Shown here piece by piece: positions 46,431-55,614 of a stretch of 64,000 nucleotides of DNA (positions within the stretch are counted from its first letter, which is position 1; the number at the start of each line of letters is the position of its first letter). A model generated the notes under the pieces. The model worked only from the letters and a program-made list of their open reading frames with translations, was not told the DNA's origin and ran no database searches. Origin of the DNA: Youhaiella tibetensis (lineage in GTDB: Bacteria; Pseudomonadota; Alphaproteobacteria; Rhizobiales; Devosiaceae); assembly GCF_008000755.1 (NCBI RefSeq), contig NZ_CP041690.1:2171260-2235259 (forward strand). Reading direction: 5' to 3'. Position numbers and translations under genes: made by a program.

Positions 46431-47113
46431 GCGGTTGGTGCCGTTTCGAGTTCAGGAAAGTGCTCGAGCACCGCCTGCCAGATGGCTTCCTCGAGCTTGT
46501 CCTCGGTGCGGTCGGCCAGGACGACCACGCACCGTTCGCGGTTGTTGCGCGCGATCTCGAGGAACCCCTCACGCAGCTTGCGGTGCCATTCGAGATTTTC
46601 CTTCTCGAAGCGATCGCCCGTATCGACCAGCGCGTCCTCGAGCTGGCGCTCGCGCACGCGCGCAAAGGCAATCTCGGGATCCATGTCGAGTACCAGGGTC
46701 AGGTCAGGCTTATGGCCATTGAGCGCCAGTTCCTCGAGGGCGCCGATCAGCTTGGCGTCCACCCCGCCGGTCAGGCCCTGATAGGCCCGGGTCGAATCGT
46801 GGAAGCGGTCGGAGATCACCCACTTGCCGGCGTCCAGGTTCGGCGCGATCAGCTGATTGACGTGGTCGAGCCGCGCGGCGGCGAACAGCACGGCCTCGGC
46901 TCCCGCGCCCCAACTCTCGGAGCGCCCCTGCAGGATGAAGGAGCGGATGGCCTCGGCCTTGGGCGTACCGCCCGGCTCGCGCGTGCGGATCGCCTCGATG
47001 CCCTGCTTGTGCAGCCGCGCCTGCAGGCGCTTGGCTTGGGTAGACTTGCCCACCCCCTCCCCGCCTTCAAATGTGATGAAGCGGGCTTTGACGGACTGCG
47101 ATGCGTCGGCCAT
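46427..47113 (-). CDS. tmk: Thymidylate kinase
   Basis: 228 residues; makes dTDP from dTMP with ATP. P-loop FEGGEGVGKSTQAKRL near residue 15, the REPGGT motif and the DR motif in ISDRFHDSTRAYQG are clear. ATG at 47113. It follows the D,D-carboxypeptidase gene by 11 bases and overlaps holB, so it sits in one operon with them. Confidence 0.96.
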   Translation of the reverse strand: MADASQSVKARFITFEGGEGVGKSTQAKRLQARLHKQGIEAIRTREPGGTPKAEAIRSFILQGRSESWGAGAEAVLFAAARLDHVNQLIAPNLDAGKWVISDRFHDSTRAYQGLTGGVDAKLIGALEELALNGHKPDLTLVLDMDPEIAFARVRERQLEDALVDTGDRFEKENLEWHRKLREGFLEIARNNRERCVVVLADRTEDKLEEAIWQAVLEHFPELETAPTA

Positions 47114-47124
47114 GAAAATCCCTG

Positions 47125-48276
47125 TTACAGCCAGCCCAGCGCGAGTTGCTTGAGCGCATCGGTGGCCTTGCGCACGATACCGCCTTCATTGACGGACGCA
47201 CCGGCATAGAGCGGCGCCGTCTGCACCACAACCCCGCCGCAGATGATATTGAGTTGAGCAACCCGCTCGCCCTGCTCTACCGGAGGACGCAGCGGCCCCT
47301 TGTAGGTGATGGTCGCCTGCGGACAGTCCTTGGCGCCCTTGGGAATGAAGAGATCGATATCGCCCTCGCCCACGAGCGGAACCTGGGCTTCCTCCCCGCC
47401 ATAGACGTTGGCATAGCCGACGGTCTTGCCCTTGGGAAAGGCCGGAATGCGATCGAAGCTGCGCGTGCCCCAGAGCAGGAGCTTGCGGGCTTCCTCGGCG
47501 CGCTCGTTCATGGACTTGAGACCGTGAACGACGGCGATCAGGCGCCGCCCGCCCTCGGGCGTGGACACGACGCTGCCATAGCCGGCAGCCTGGGTATGGC
47601 CGGTCTTGAGCCCATCGACGCCGATCCCCATCTCGACCAGCGAATTGCGGTTGGGCTGGCGGATCTTGTTCCAGGTGAATTCGGGGATCGAGAAGAGATG
47701 ATAGTATTCGGGGAAACCGGCGATCAGGTAGCGCGCCAGGGTGGCGAGGTCCCGCGCGGTCGAATACTGGTTGGGGTCCGGCAGGCCGGTGGCGTTGGTG
47801 AAGTGCGAGCCGGTCAACCCGATTTCCTCAGCCAGCCGGTTCATCATGTTGGCGAAGGTCGCTTCCGAGCCGGCGATGCCCTCGGCCAGCGCGATCGCCG
47901 CGTCATTGCCCGATTGCACGATAACCGACGTCAGAAGGTCCTCGACCGGTATCTTCGAGTTGAGCTCGGCGAACATGGTCGAGCCGCCCGACTTGGCCCC
48001 GCCATCGCGCCAGGCATGCTCGGAGATGAAGAACTCGTCCGTCATCTTGATGCGGCCGTTGCGCAGCTCGTTGAAGACGACGGCGACCGTCATGAGCTTG
48101 GCCATGCTGGCCGGCTCGAGGCTCGCGTCCGCATCCTTGTGGAACAGCATCATGCCGCTGTCGTAGTCCATCAGGACCGCATACTTGGCCTTGGTGTCGA
48201 ATTCCTGCGCGCCGACCGAAGCGACCGTCAGGACGACCGCCACGAGCGCCAGAACGAAATGCCGGATAGCGAGCAT
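47125..48276 (-). CDS. D-alanyl-D-alanine carboxypeptidase (penicillin-binding protein, DacA/DacC type)
   Basis: 383 residues with a signal peptide (FVLALVAVVLTVASVGAQ). The three penicillin-binding motifs are present: SxxK in EPASMAKLMT, SGN in VQSGNDAA and KTG in GLKTGHTQAAG, followed by the C-terminal PBP5-like beta domain. It trims peptidoglycan pentapeptides in the periplasm. It lies 66 bases after rlpA, so rlpA and dac may be co-transcribed. Confidence 0.94.
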   Translation of the reverse strand: MLAIRHFVLALVAVVLTVASVGAQEFDTKAKYAVLMDYDSGMMLFHKDADASLEPASMAKLMTVAVVFNELRNGRIKMTDEFFISEHAWRDGGAKSGGSTMFAELNSKIPVEDLLTSVIVQSGNDAAIALAEGIAGSEATFANMMNRLAEEIGLTGSHFTNATGLPDPNQYSTARDLATLARYLIAGFPEYYHLFSIPEFTWNKIRQPNRNSLVEMGIGVDGLKTGHTQAAGYGSVVSTPEGGRRLIAVVHGLKSMNERAEEARKLLLWGTRSFDRIPAFPKGKTVGYANVYGGEEAQVPLVGEGDIDLFIPKGAKDCPQATITYKGPLRPPVEQGERVAQLNIICGGVVVQTAPLYAGASVNEGGIVRKATDALKQLALGWL

Positions 48277-48342
48277 TCAAACATCCCTGCAACCGCGCCG
48301 CCGGACGCGGGGATCAAAAGATCAATTTAGGCCGATAAAGGT

Positions 48343-49548
48343 CTAATACAGAATGATGTCCTTGAGGCCAAGTTCCCGAGCCAGATTGAGCACATCATCG
48401 CGAGCGACGCCGGGCTTGAGGCGGGTGAGCATGAGGCGGGTCGCATCCTGTCCCCGGGCCGTGACCGGCTGTTCCTCCACCGCGCCGAGATAGGCAAAGC
48501 GTTCCTCGACCTCGAGCGAACGGGCCGGGTCGGCGAAGATGCCGATCTGCAGCTTGATGGCGCGCGCATTCTCGTCGACCGCCGCCACCCAATCCTGAAG
48601 TGCCGGGCTGCGCGTCGCCATGGCATTGACCGCGTCGTGAGCGTTGAGAATGGCGTCGTTCTCGGTCTGGGCGTTCATGCCCGTATCGGCATAGGAGAAG
48701 AGGCCCATGAAGTCCTTGGCCAGATCCTTGGCAGAGTAGCTGCCCTGGCTGGGCTGGTAGGTCTCGACCTCGGTATGACCACCGAAGCTGGTGACGACCT
48801 GCACGGCCGAGCCCTGCGCCGGCTGCGGCGCCGGGGTCACCTGGGCCACCTGCTGGGCGACCGGTCGTGGAGCCTGAACCTGCGGCTCGACCATGGCGAG
48901 GCGGGTCTGGCTACGCTGCTCTTCCTGCACCGTAGGCGCATTGAGGCTGGCGAGGAGGACGCGTGTGTCATCGCCCTGGAGCGGGGCCGGGCCGACGTAA
49001 TTAACCTGAACGTTGGCGCTGCCGCGATTCATGAAGCCAAGAAGGTCGGCAGCACGCGCCGAAACGTCCATCAGACGTCCCGGAAGGTAGGGACCGCGGT
49101 CATTGACGCGCACTATGAGCGAGCGGCCGTTGTCCAGGTTCGTGACGCGAACATAGGACGGCAGCGGCAGCGTCGGGTGCGCGCCGGAAATGGCATTGGC
49201 CGAGAAGATCTCGCCGTTGGCCGTGAGGCGGCCGTGGAAATCGGCGCCGTACCAGGACGCCTTGCCCTGTGCCACGTAGTTGGGATCGTCCTTGGGCGTA
49301 TAGACCTGCCCGCGCACCGTATAGGGCTTGCCGACCAGGTAGCGTCCGCCCCCGCGCGGCGGATTGGCGGCGCGGGAGACGCGTGGCGACGAACTGACGC
49401 CGAATTCCTTGGAGGAGAAAGCGGCTCGCTTGACGCCAGTACTGCCGTGAAAGCCACCCGAACTGCAGGCGGCCACGACGGGAGAAACGACGATTACGAG
49501 GGCTGCGAACCGGGCAAACGAACGCCAGCCATTACGCTTGGAACTCAA
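48343..49548 (-). CDS. rlpA: Septal-ring lytic transglycosylase RlpA with SPOR domain
   Basis: 401 residues. The N-terminus has a hydrophobic segment ending in VVAACSSGG, a likely lipoprotein signal with the lipidated cysteine at about residue 28. Then the double-psi barrel (GKASWYGADFHGRLTANGE and VRVNDRGPYLPGRLMDVS) and a C-terminal SPOR-like repeat that binds denuded peptidoglycan (KLQIGIFADPARS). TTG start at 49548 with AAGG upstream. Cell-envelope lipoprotein involved in cell separation in other bacteria. Confidence 0.93.
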   Translation of the reverse strand: MSSKRNGWRSFARFAALVIVVSPVVAACSSGGFHGSTGVKRAAFSSKEFGVSSSPRVSRAANPPRGGGRYLVGKPYTVRGQVYTPKDDPNYVAQGKASWYGADFHGRLTANGEIFSANAISGAHPTLPLPSYVRVTNLDNGRSLIVRVNDRGPYLPGRLMDVSARAADLLGFMNRGSANVQVNYVGPAPLQGDDTRVLLASLNAPTVQEEQRSQTRLAMVEPQVQAPRPVAQQVAQVTPAPQPAQGSAVQVVTSFGGHTEVETYQPSQGSYSAKDLAKDFMGLFSYADTGMNAQTENDAILNAHDAVNAMATRSPALQDWVAAVDENARAIKLQIGIFADPARSLEVEERFAYLGAVEEQPVTARGQDATRLMLTRLKPGVARDDVLNLARELGLKDIILY

Positions 49549-49879
49549 AACACACGCACCTTAGCTAAAGGAGTTGCCAGTCTAGCCGATTGCGAGCGAA
49601 ATCCACCGGCTACGCTGCCGTCATGGTTGAGAGGCGGTTAAATTCCCCGCTTTTGTTTCAAATTGAAGCCGTCCCGTCCAAGGCATTCAAACTATTGCAA
49701 TGTTTTGGGCACGAAACCTGACGGCCGGCTTTGCCGAAGCCCGAACCTGCAGCGAATCCCGGGGCGGGGGCAATGATGCCCCGCTTGCCACCCGGCACTG
49801 CTCGGAGCGAGTTGATTTAACCGCGAACACGGTTACGCTGTGCTCGATTTCCGCATGTCTACCCAGTGGAAGGTCCCCC
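49549..49879. other. 331-bp non-coding region between divergent rlpA and MFS genes
   Basis: No convincing gene: the MFS frame is open back to 49700, but that part has a strange composition and no ribosome site. It holds a GC-rich hairpin (GCGGGGGCA-ATGA-TGCCCCGC, 49764-49784) without a T-run, and an inverted repeat at 49819-49834. I see no tRNA-like fold. Confidence 0.6.
49812..49839 (+). promoter_or_regulatory. Candidate promoter with operator for the MFS gene
   Basis: TTGATT at 49812-49817 and TACGCT at 49834-49839 are 16 bases apart, and between them lies the perfect inverted repeat AACCG-CGAACA-CGGTT (49819-49834). A repressor bound there would block the promoter. It ends about 40 bases before the GTG start. 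Confidence 0.4.
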
Positions 49880-51508
49880 GTGGCCGAACGAATGTCGCCC
49901 CTGCTGCCGCTGCAGCACCCCACCTTCCGCAACATGTGGACGGCCAACCTCGCGTCCGGCTTCGGGGCGCTGATCCAGGGCGTGGGCGCGGCCTGGCTGA
50001 TGACCTCGATCTCCAATTCGGTGGACATGGTGGCGCTGGTCCAGGCCTCGACGTCCCTGCCGATCATGCTGTTCTCGATGGTCGGCGGCGCCATCGCCGA
50101 CAGTTTTCACCGGCGCAAGGTGATGCTGGCGGCGCAGAGCTTCATGCTCATCGTCTCGGCCACACTGATGGCCTTTACCTATTTCGGCCTGATCACCCCA
50201 TGGCTGCTCTTGGCCTTCACGTTCCTCATCGGATGCGGCGCGGCGATCAACAATCCCTCCTGGCAGGCCTCCGTCGGCGACCTGGTGCCGCGCACCGACC
50301 TGCCGGGCGCCGTGGCCCTCAACTCGATCGGGTTCAACCTCTCGCGCAGCGTCGGCCCGGCCGTGGGTGGCGTCATCGTGGCCGCCGCGGGTGCCGCCGC
50401 TGCTTTTGCGGTCAATACCGTCAGCTATCTGCCGGTGCTGCTGGTGCTGTTCCTCTGGAAGCCCAATGTCGTCGATAACCCGCTGCCGCGCGAATCCATC
50501 GGTCCGGCAATCGCTTCGGGTTTCCGCTACGTCGCCATGTCGCCCGGAATCGGCAAGGTCTTGCTGCGCAGCTTCGTCTTCGGCTTTTCGGCCATCGTTA
50601 TCCTGGCACTGCTGCCCGTGGTTTCGGCCAACCTGCCCGGCGGCGGCCCGCTGATCTATGGCCTGCTGCTTGGCGCCTTCGGCCTGGGCGCCGTGGGAGG
50701 CGCACTGCTCGCCGCCCCGCTCCAGGAACGGCTCGGTGGCGAAATGCTGGTGCGCGCCTCATTCCTTGGCTTTGCCATCTGCGCCGGCATCACCGCGCTC
50801 GGCATCTCGCCCTGGCTGACGGGCGCGGGCCTCTTGCTCGGCGGCGCGTGCTGGGTGCTGGCGCTCTCGCTCTTTAACGTCTCGGTGCAACTGGCCTCCC
50901 CCCGCTGGGTGGTGGGGCGCGCCCTCTCCTTCTACCAGACGGCAACGTTCGGCGGCATGGCGCTCGGTTCCTGGATCTGGGGCGTGGCTGCCGAGAACTA
51001 CGGTCTGCCGATCGCCCTCGGGACGGCGGCAGTCGCGATGCTCGTCGGCATCGCCCTCGGCTTCCGCTTCCCGCTCCCGCCGCGCGTGGTCATGGACCTC
51101 GCTCCGCTCAACCGCTTCCAGGTCCCCCATCTCGAGATCGATCTCGAACCGCGCAGCGGCCCGATCGTGGTGGAAATCACCTACATCATCCGCACCGAAG
51201 ACATCCCGGTCTTCCTCAACACCATGACCGAACGCCGCCGCATCCGCCGGCGGGATGGAGCCCGGCACTGGGCGCTCCTGCGCGACCTTGCGCAGCCGGA
51301 CCGCTGGGTCGAAACCTACCAGAGCCCGACATGGACGGACTATGTCCGCCACAACCTGAGGCTCACCAAGGCGGACGCCGAGGTATCCGAGCGCCTGCGC
51401 GCGCTCCATGCCGGCGAAGAGCCTCCCGCCGTGCGCCGGTACGTCGAGCGGCCGACCGACTGGCTGACTGCGGTGGCCAAGCCCAAGCCGACCATCGCTC
51501 CGCCCTGA
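49880..51508 (+). CDS. MFS transporter, MFS_3 (EntS-like) family with C-terminal soluble domain
   Basis: 542 residues. Twelve hydrophobic segments over about 400 residues (HPTFRNMWTANLASGFGALI at the start, SFHRRKVML in the loop after segment 2), then a hydrophilic C-terminal part of about 120 residues (VEITYIIRTEDIPVFLN and on) that is typical of a bacterial MFS_3 subfamily. GTG at 49880 with GGAAGG upstream; an ATG at 49892 is the alternative. Probably a proton-driven exporter; substrate unknown. Confidence 0.88.
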   Translation: MAERMSPLLPLQHPTFRNMWTANLASGFGALIQGVGAAWLMTSISNSVDMVALVQASTSLPIMLFSMVGGAIADSFHRRKVMLAAQSFMLIVSATLMAFTYFGLITPWLLLAFTFLIGCGAAINNPSWQASVGDLVPRTDLPGAVALNSIGFNLSRSVGPAVGGVIVAAAGAAAAFAVNTVSYLPVLLVLFLWKPNVVDNPLPRESIGPAIASGFRYVAMSPGIGKVLLRSFVFGFSAIVILALLPVVSANLPGGGPLIYGLLLGAFGLGAVGGALLAAPLQERLGGEMLVRASFLGFAICAGITALGISPWLTGAGLLLGGACWVLALSLFNVSVQLASPRWVVGRALSFYQTATFGGMALGSWIWGVAAENYGLPIALGTAAVAMLVGIALGFRFPLPPRVVMDLAPLNRFQVPHLEIDLEPRSGPIVVEITYIIRTEDIPVFLNTMTERRRIRRRDGARHWALLRDLAQPDRWVETYQSPTWTDYVRHNLRLTKADAEVSERLRALHAGEEPPAVRRYVERPTDWLTAVAKPKPTIAPP

Positions 51509-51568
51509 GCGAGGGTTACCGCGGACGGGCAAGTGCGCTAGGTTGCGCGCAGAATCCCAAAAGACGAC

Positions 51569-52387
51569 GTGACTCCCATGCAGCCTTCCCGCGACCTCTC
51601 CCGGCTTCTCGAAATCATGGCCGCCCTGCGCGATCCCGAAACGGGGTGCCCGTGGGACATCGAGCAGGATTTCGCTTCCATCCGCCATTACACGATCGAG
51701 GAGGCCTACGAGGTCGCCGACGCGATCGAGCGGGAGGACTACGAGGACCTGCGCGACGAACTCGGCGACCTGCTGCTCCAGCCGGTCTTTCACGCACAGA
51801 TGGCCTCAGAGCGCGGTCTGTTCGATATCGGCGACGTCATCGAGGCGATCACGACCAAGCTGATCCGGCGCCATCCCCACGTTTTCGGCGAGAAGGCGGC
51901 CGAAGGGGCAGACGGGGTCAAGGTGCAGTGGGACCAGATCAAGGCCGAGGAACGCGCCCGAAAATCGGCCAAGCGCGAACTGCAGGCATCGATCCTCGAT
52001 GATGTGGCCAACACCCTGCCCGCCATGCTGCGGGCCGAGAAGCTGGCGCGCCGCGCCGCCTCGGTTGGCTTCGACTGGCCCGACACCGCTTCGGTAGTCG
52101 CCAAGGCACGCGAGGAGCTCGATGAAGTCCAGGAAGCCGCAGCCTCCGGGGACAAGGACGCGATTGCCGAGGAACTGGGCGACCTGCTGTTCGCCGTGAC
52201 CAATCTGGCGCGACATCTCGGCGTGGATGCCGAGGCCGCCCTGCGCAACGCCAACGTCAAATTCACGCGGCGGTTCTCGCACGTGGAAGCGCGGGCGCTC
52301 GAGGACGGCGTCCCGCTCGCGGAAGCCGGACTGGAACGCCTTGATGGCTACTGGAACGAAATACGCAAGGCCGACAAGGCCAAGTGA
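51569..52387 (+). CDS. mazG: Nucleoside triphosphate pyrophosphohydrolase
   Basis: 272 residues with two MazG domains. First: PETGCPWDIEQDFASIRHYT, then the metal-binding EEAYEVADAIE and DELGDLLLQ. Second, after about residue 170: REELDEVQEA and EELGDLLFAVTNLAR. It hydrolyses NTPs to NMP and pyrophosphate, a house-cleaning role. Start GTG at 51569 or ATG at 51578; neither has a strong ribosome site. Its TGA stop abuts the convergent hflX stop. Confidence 0.94.
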   Translation: MTPMQPSRDLSRLLEIMAALRDPETGCPWDIEQDFASIRHYTIEEAYEVADAIEREDYEDLRDELGDLLLQPVFHAQMASERGLFDIGDVIEAITTKLIRRHPHVFGEKAAEGADGVKVQWDQIKAEERARKSAKRELQASILDDVANTLPAMLRAEKLARRAASVGFDWPDTASVVAKAREELDEVQEAAASGDKDAIAEELGDLLFAVTNLARHLGVDAEAALRNANVKFTRRFSHVEARALEDGVPLAEAGLERLDGYWNEIRKADKAK

Positions 52388-53818
52388 TCACTCGCCCTCG
52401 ATGCGGCCGTTGAAGCGCTCCTGAAACTCGCGCAGGTGGCGTGGTTCGACGCGGACCACGAAATCCTGGCCCTTCTCGTCCGGCTCGATGCGCTCGATGA
52501 TCTCGGCATGGCCGTAAAGCCAACCGACATCGCCGCCGGCCGCGTGAGGCACGTGGACGCGATAGGTCCGGCTGCCCGCCGACAGGGCCGCCTCGATAGC
52601 GATCTTTAGGTCTTCCAGACCCTCGCCGGTCTTGGCCGAAACCGGAACCGTCGCCGCAACGCGCCCCACCGGAGCGGTATTGGCGAGCGCGGGGATGGAG
52701 CCATCCTCGGCACGCGGCAGCAGGTCGATCTTGTTCCAGACCTCGATGACAGGCACGGTCTCGGACGACACCCCCAGTTCACCGAGCACGGTCAGCACGT
52801 CGCGGGCCTGCGCCTGGTGATCGGGATTGGCGACGTCCCGGATGTGGAGCACGACATCGGCCTGCGTGACTTCCTCGAGCGTGGCGCGGAAGGCGGCGAC
52901 GAGGTCGTGCGGCAGGTCGGCGACGAAGCCGACCGTGTCGCTCACGATCACCTGGCGGCCATGCGGCAGTTCCAGCTTGCGAACGGTGGTATCGAGCGTG
53001 GCAAAGAGCAGGTTCTCGGCGAAGACGCCGGCACCGGTCAGGGTGTTGAAGAGGCTCGACTTGCCGGCATTGGTGTAGCCGACCAGGGCCACGATCGGGT
53101 ACGGCACCTCGTCCCGGTTGCGTCGCTGCTGCTGACGGGTCTTGCGGACCTTCTCGATCCGCTCCTCGAGCAGCGCGATGCGCTCCTGAAGCAGGCGACG
53201 GTCGCTTTCGATCTGGGTTTCGCCGGGGCCGCCCAGGAAGCCGAAACCGCCGCGTTGCCGCTCAAGGTGCGTCCATGACCGGACGAGACGGCTCTTCTGG
53301 TAGTTGAGGTGGGCCAGTTCGACCTGGAGCACACCCTCGCGCGTGGCAGCGCGCTCCCCGAAGATTTCGAGGATGAGGGCCGTGCGGTCGAGAACCTTGG
53401 CCTTGGTCTCGCGCTCGAGGTTACGCTGCTGGATCGGCGTCAGGGCCGTGTCGACGAGAAGGAGTTCGATCTCCTCCTCCTGCACGCGCCTGGCAATGGC
53501 TTCCACCTGCCCGCCGCCGATGAAGGTGGCAGGCCGCACTTCGCGAACGCGGATGACCTCGGAGAACACGATCTCGAGCCGGATCGCGGCCGCCAGGCCT
53601 TCGAACTCGGCCTTGCGCGCTTCGATGCTGTGATAGACAGACGCGCCACGCACGTCCGGGACGATCAGTCCCACACGTGTCGGAGCCTCGCGTTGATCGA
53701 TAAAGGCCTGAGGACCGCCCTTGCGGTCCTCGCCGTCGTCGAAATCGTCCGACGGATTATGCGGATCAGGCGTTGTCGCCTCCGGTATGCTCGGGATCGA
53801 AGAGCTGGATCGGCGCAC
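52388..53818 (-). CDS. hflX: Ribosome-associated GTPase HflX
   Basis: About 476 residues. N-terminal HflX domain ([53 protein letters not shown]), then the GTPase domain: G1 [14 protein letters not shown]3 DTVGF and G4 VWNKID. Splits stalled or stressed ribosomes in other bacteria. Start is unclear: no ATG, GTG or TTG occurs in frame between the hfq stop and the GTG at 53674, so either translation starts inside hfq (GTG 53818 used here) or at 53674 with a shorter N-terminus. A GGAGG sits at the end of hfq. Confidence 0.9.
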   Translation of the reverse strand: MRRSSSSIPSIPEATTPDPHNPSDDFDDGEDRKGGPQAFIDQREAPTRVGLIVPDVRGASVYHSIEARKAEFEGLAAAIRLEIVFSEVIRVREVRPATFIGGGQVEAIARRVQEEEIELLLVDTALTPIQQRNLERETKAKVLDRTALILEIFGERAATREGVLQVELAHLNYQKSRLVRSWTHLERQRGGFGFLGGPGETQIESDRRLLQERIALLEERIEKVRKTRQQQRRNRDEVPYPIVALVGYTNAGKSSLFNTLTGAGVFAENLLFATLDTTVRKLELPHGRQVIVSDTVGFVADLPHDLVAAFRATLEEVTQADVVLHIRDVANPDHQAQARDVLTVLGELGVSSETVPVIEVWNKIDLLPRAEDGSIPALANTAPVGRVAATVPVSAKTGEGLEDLKIAIEAALSAGSRTYRVHVPHAAGGDVGWLYGHAEIIERIEPDEKGQDFVVRVEPRHLREFQERFNGRIEGE

Positions 53819-54020
53819 CCGGCATGATGGTCGAGATCGCATGCTTGTAGACAAGCTGCGACTGGGCATCACGACGGAGCAGCAGGCAGAAATTGTCGAA
53901 CCAGGTAATTATGCCCTGCAGCTTGACGCCGTTCACGAGGAAAATCGTGACCGGGACTTTCTGCTTGCGCACGTGATTGAGGAAGGAATCCTGGAGGTTT
54001 TGTGCTTTTTCGGCGGGCAT
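53766..54020 (-). CDS. hfq: RNA chaperone Hfq
   Basis: 84 residues. Sm1 motif in [20 protein letters not shown] and [19 protein letters not shown], and Sm2 in [13 protein letters not shown], as in all Hfq proteins. The hexamer pairs small RNAs with mRNAs. Short C-terminal tail as in alphaproteobacteria. Overlaps the probable start of hflX; order ntrX-hfq-hflX is usual in the order. Confidence 0.97.
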   Translation of the reverse strand: MPAEKAQNLQDSFLNHVRKQKVPVTIFLVNGVKLQGIITWFDNFCLLLRRDAQSQLVYKHAISTIMPGAPIQLFDPEHTGGDNA

Positions 54021-54231
54021 TTAGGCCTCTTCTCGCGGCTTCTGTTTAGCGGGCAGGCTCATCGCCACCCTTCTTGTAGGTGAGGACCTTGGCCGCCGCA
54101 GGCCTGTCCTTCCCGGAAAGTCATCAAGCAAATCTAATTGGTCAGGCACTATGGCACATCTGAAAATCCGTGCCTACCGGTGATCATAGCCGCCTCAACG
54201 GCAATGAACACCCCAGAATTTCGAATACGCC

Positions 54232-55614
54232 CTATAGCCCCAGCGACTTGATCTTGCGGTGCAATGCACTGCGCTCCATGCCGACGAACTCGGCAGTCTT
54301 GGAGATATTGCCCCCGAAACGCTCGATCTGCGCCAACAGGTACTGACGTTCGAAAACCTCGCGGGCGTCGCGCAGCGGCAGGCTCATCAGGTGCGCCGAT
54401 GCATCGGTGTCGCCCACCGTCGGCAGCACCTCGCCGATATCGGACGGCAGCATCGCGGCGGTGATGACCCCATCTTCGGGCGCCTGCCCCTTCATCAGGA
54501 TCAGCAGCCGCTCGATGGAGTTGCGCAACTGACGCGCGTTGCCCGGCCAATCCTGGGCCTGGAGCACCGCGATGGCGTCATCGCCGATGGTCATGCGCGG
54601 CAGGTTGTGCATGCGGCAGACCTGCTCGATGAATGCGCTTACCAGCGGCGGCACGTCCTCGCGCCGCTCCTTGAGCGGGGTGAGTTGAACCGGCACGATT
54701 GAGAGGCGATGGTATAGGTCGGAGCGAAACTGCCCGGCCTCGACGAGCGAGGGGATGCTCTGCGAACTCGAGGAGATGATTCGAACATCGATCGGCACGG
54801 CGACCTGTCCGCCCACGCGGTTGAACTTGTTCTCCACCAGCGTGCGCAGCAGGGCCGCCTGGGCGGAAGGAGGGAGCGCGGTGACTTCCGACAGGTAGAG
54901 CGTGCCCCCGTGAGCGCGCTCAAGCGCACCGACCTCGGTGCGCAGGATGCCGCTTTTCTCGCGTGTTTCGCGGCCGAACAGCACCACGGGCACCTCGTCG
55001 GGCGCATAGAGCGAGGCGTTGATCTCGATGAACGGCGCCTGCGCACGCGGGCTGCGCTGATGGATGAGCCGTGCCACGAGACCCTTGCCGGCGCCCGAAG
55101 GGCCAGCAACGAAAATACGCGAGTTGGTCGGCGCGGACTTCTCGATGATGCCCTTGACCTGCTGGAGGGCCGGCGAGTGGCCGACCATCTCGGTATTGGT
55201 CCCCGCGCCGCGTTCCTTGAGTTCGGCCACCTCGTTGCGCAGGCGCGTGGCTTCCACGGCGCGCTGGGTGATCAGCAGCAGGCGATCGATCTTGAAGGGT
55301 TTCTCGATATAGTCGTAGGCGCCACGCTTGATGGCGGACACGGCCGTTTCGACATTGCCGTGCCCGGAGATCATGACCACGGGCATATCGGGATGCTGGG
55401 ACTGGAGCACGTCGAGCAGTTGCAGGCCATCCAGGCGCGACCCCTGCATCCAGATGTCGAGGAAGACCAGACTCGGACGACGCCGCGCGATCTCGTTGAG
55501 GCCGGAATCGGCATCGTGGGCCTGCCGGGCCTCGTATCCCTCGTCTTCCAGGATGCCGGCGATGAGATCGCGAATATCGTCCTCATCGTCGATGATCAGG
55601 ATGTCTAGAGCCAT
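54232..55614 (-). CDS. ntrX: Nitrogen-related response regulator NtrX, with degenerate AAA+ motifs
   Basis: 460 residues. Receiver domain (LIIDDEDDIRDLIAGILEDE, phospho-Asp in LVFLDIWMQG, Lys in YIEKPFKIDRLL), AAA+ domain with Walker A VAGPSGAGKGLVARLIH, and a Fis-type C-terminal helix-turn-helix (NISKTAEFVGMERSALHRKI). The sigma-54-contacting GAFTGA loop is absent (ETREKSGIL in that place), which I know from other NtrX proteins, but here the Walker B Asp is also replaced: GGTLYLSEV instead of GGTLFLDEV. It may act without ATP hydrolysis. Start overlaps the ntrY stop (TAATG). Confidence 0.95.
   Translation of the reverse strand: MALDILIIDDEDDIRDLIAGILEDEGYEARQAHDADSGLNEIARRRPSLVFLDIWMQGSRLDGLQLLDVLQSQHPDMPVVMISGHGNVETAVSAIKRGAYDYIEKPFKIDRLLLITQRAVEATRLRNEVAELKERGAGTNTEMVGHSPALQQVKGIIEKSAPTNSRIFVAGPSGAGKGLVARLIHQRSPRAQAPFIEINASLYAPDEVPVVLFGRETREKSGILRTEVGALERAHGGTLYLSEVTALPPSAQAALLRTLVENKFNRVGGQVAVPIDVRIISSSSQSIPSLVEAGQFRSDLYHRLSIVPVQLTPLKERREDVPPLVSAFIEQVCRMHNLPRMTIGDDAIAVLQAQDWPGNARQLRNSIERLLILMKGQAPEDGVITAAMLPSDIGEVLPTVGDTDASAHLMSLPLRDAREVFERQYLLAQIERFGGNISKTAEFVGMERSALHRKIKSLGL

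Noticed and set aside
49700..49879. Upstream extension of the MFS protein by 60 residues
   Set aside because: The extension is not hydrophobic, has many cysteines and no ribosome site, while GTG 49880 has GGAAGG upstream and gives the normal N-terminus.
49549..49879. Possible tRNA or small RNA gene
   Set aside because: I could not fit a cloverleaf or a T-loop; only a hairpin without a T-run is seen.
54021..54231. Extra gene between ntrX and hfq
   Set aside because: The 211-bp gap has no frame with a ribosome site or recognisable product; it is best seen as the hfq promoter region.
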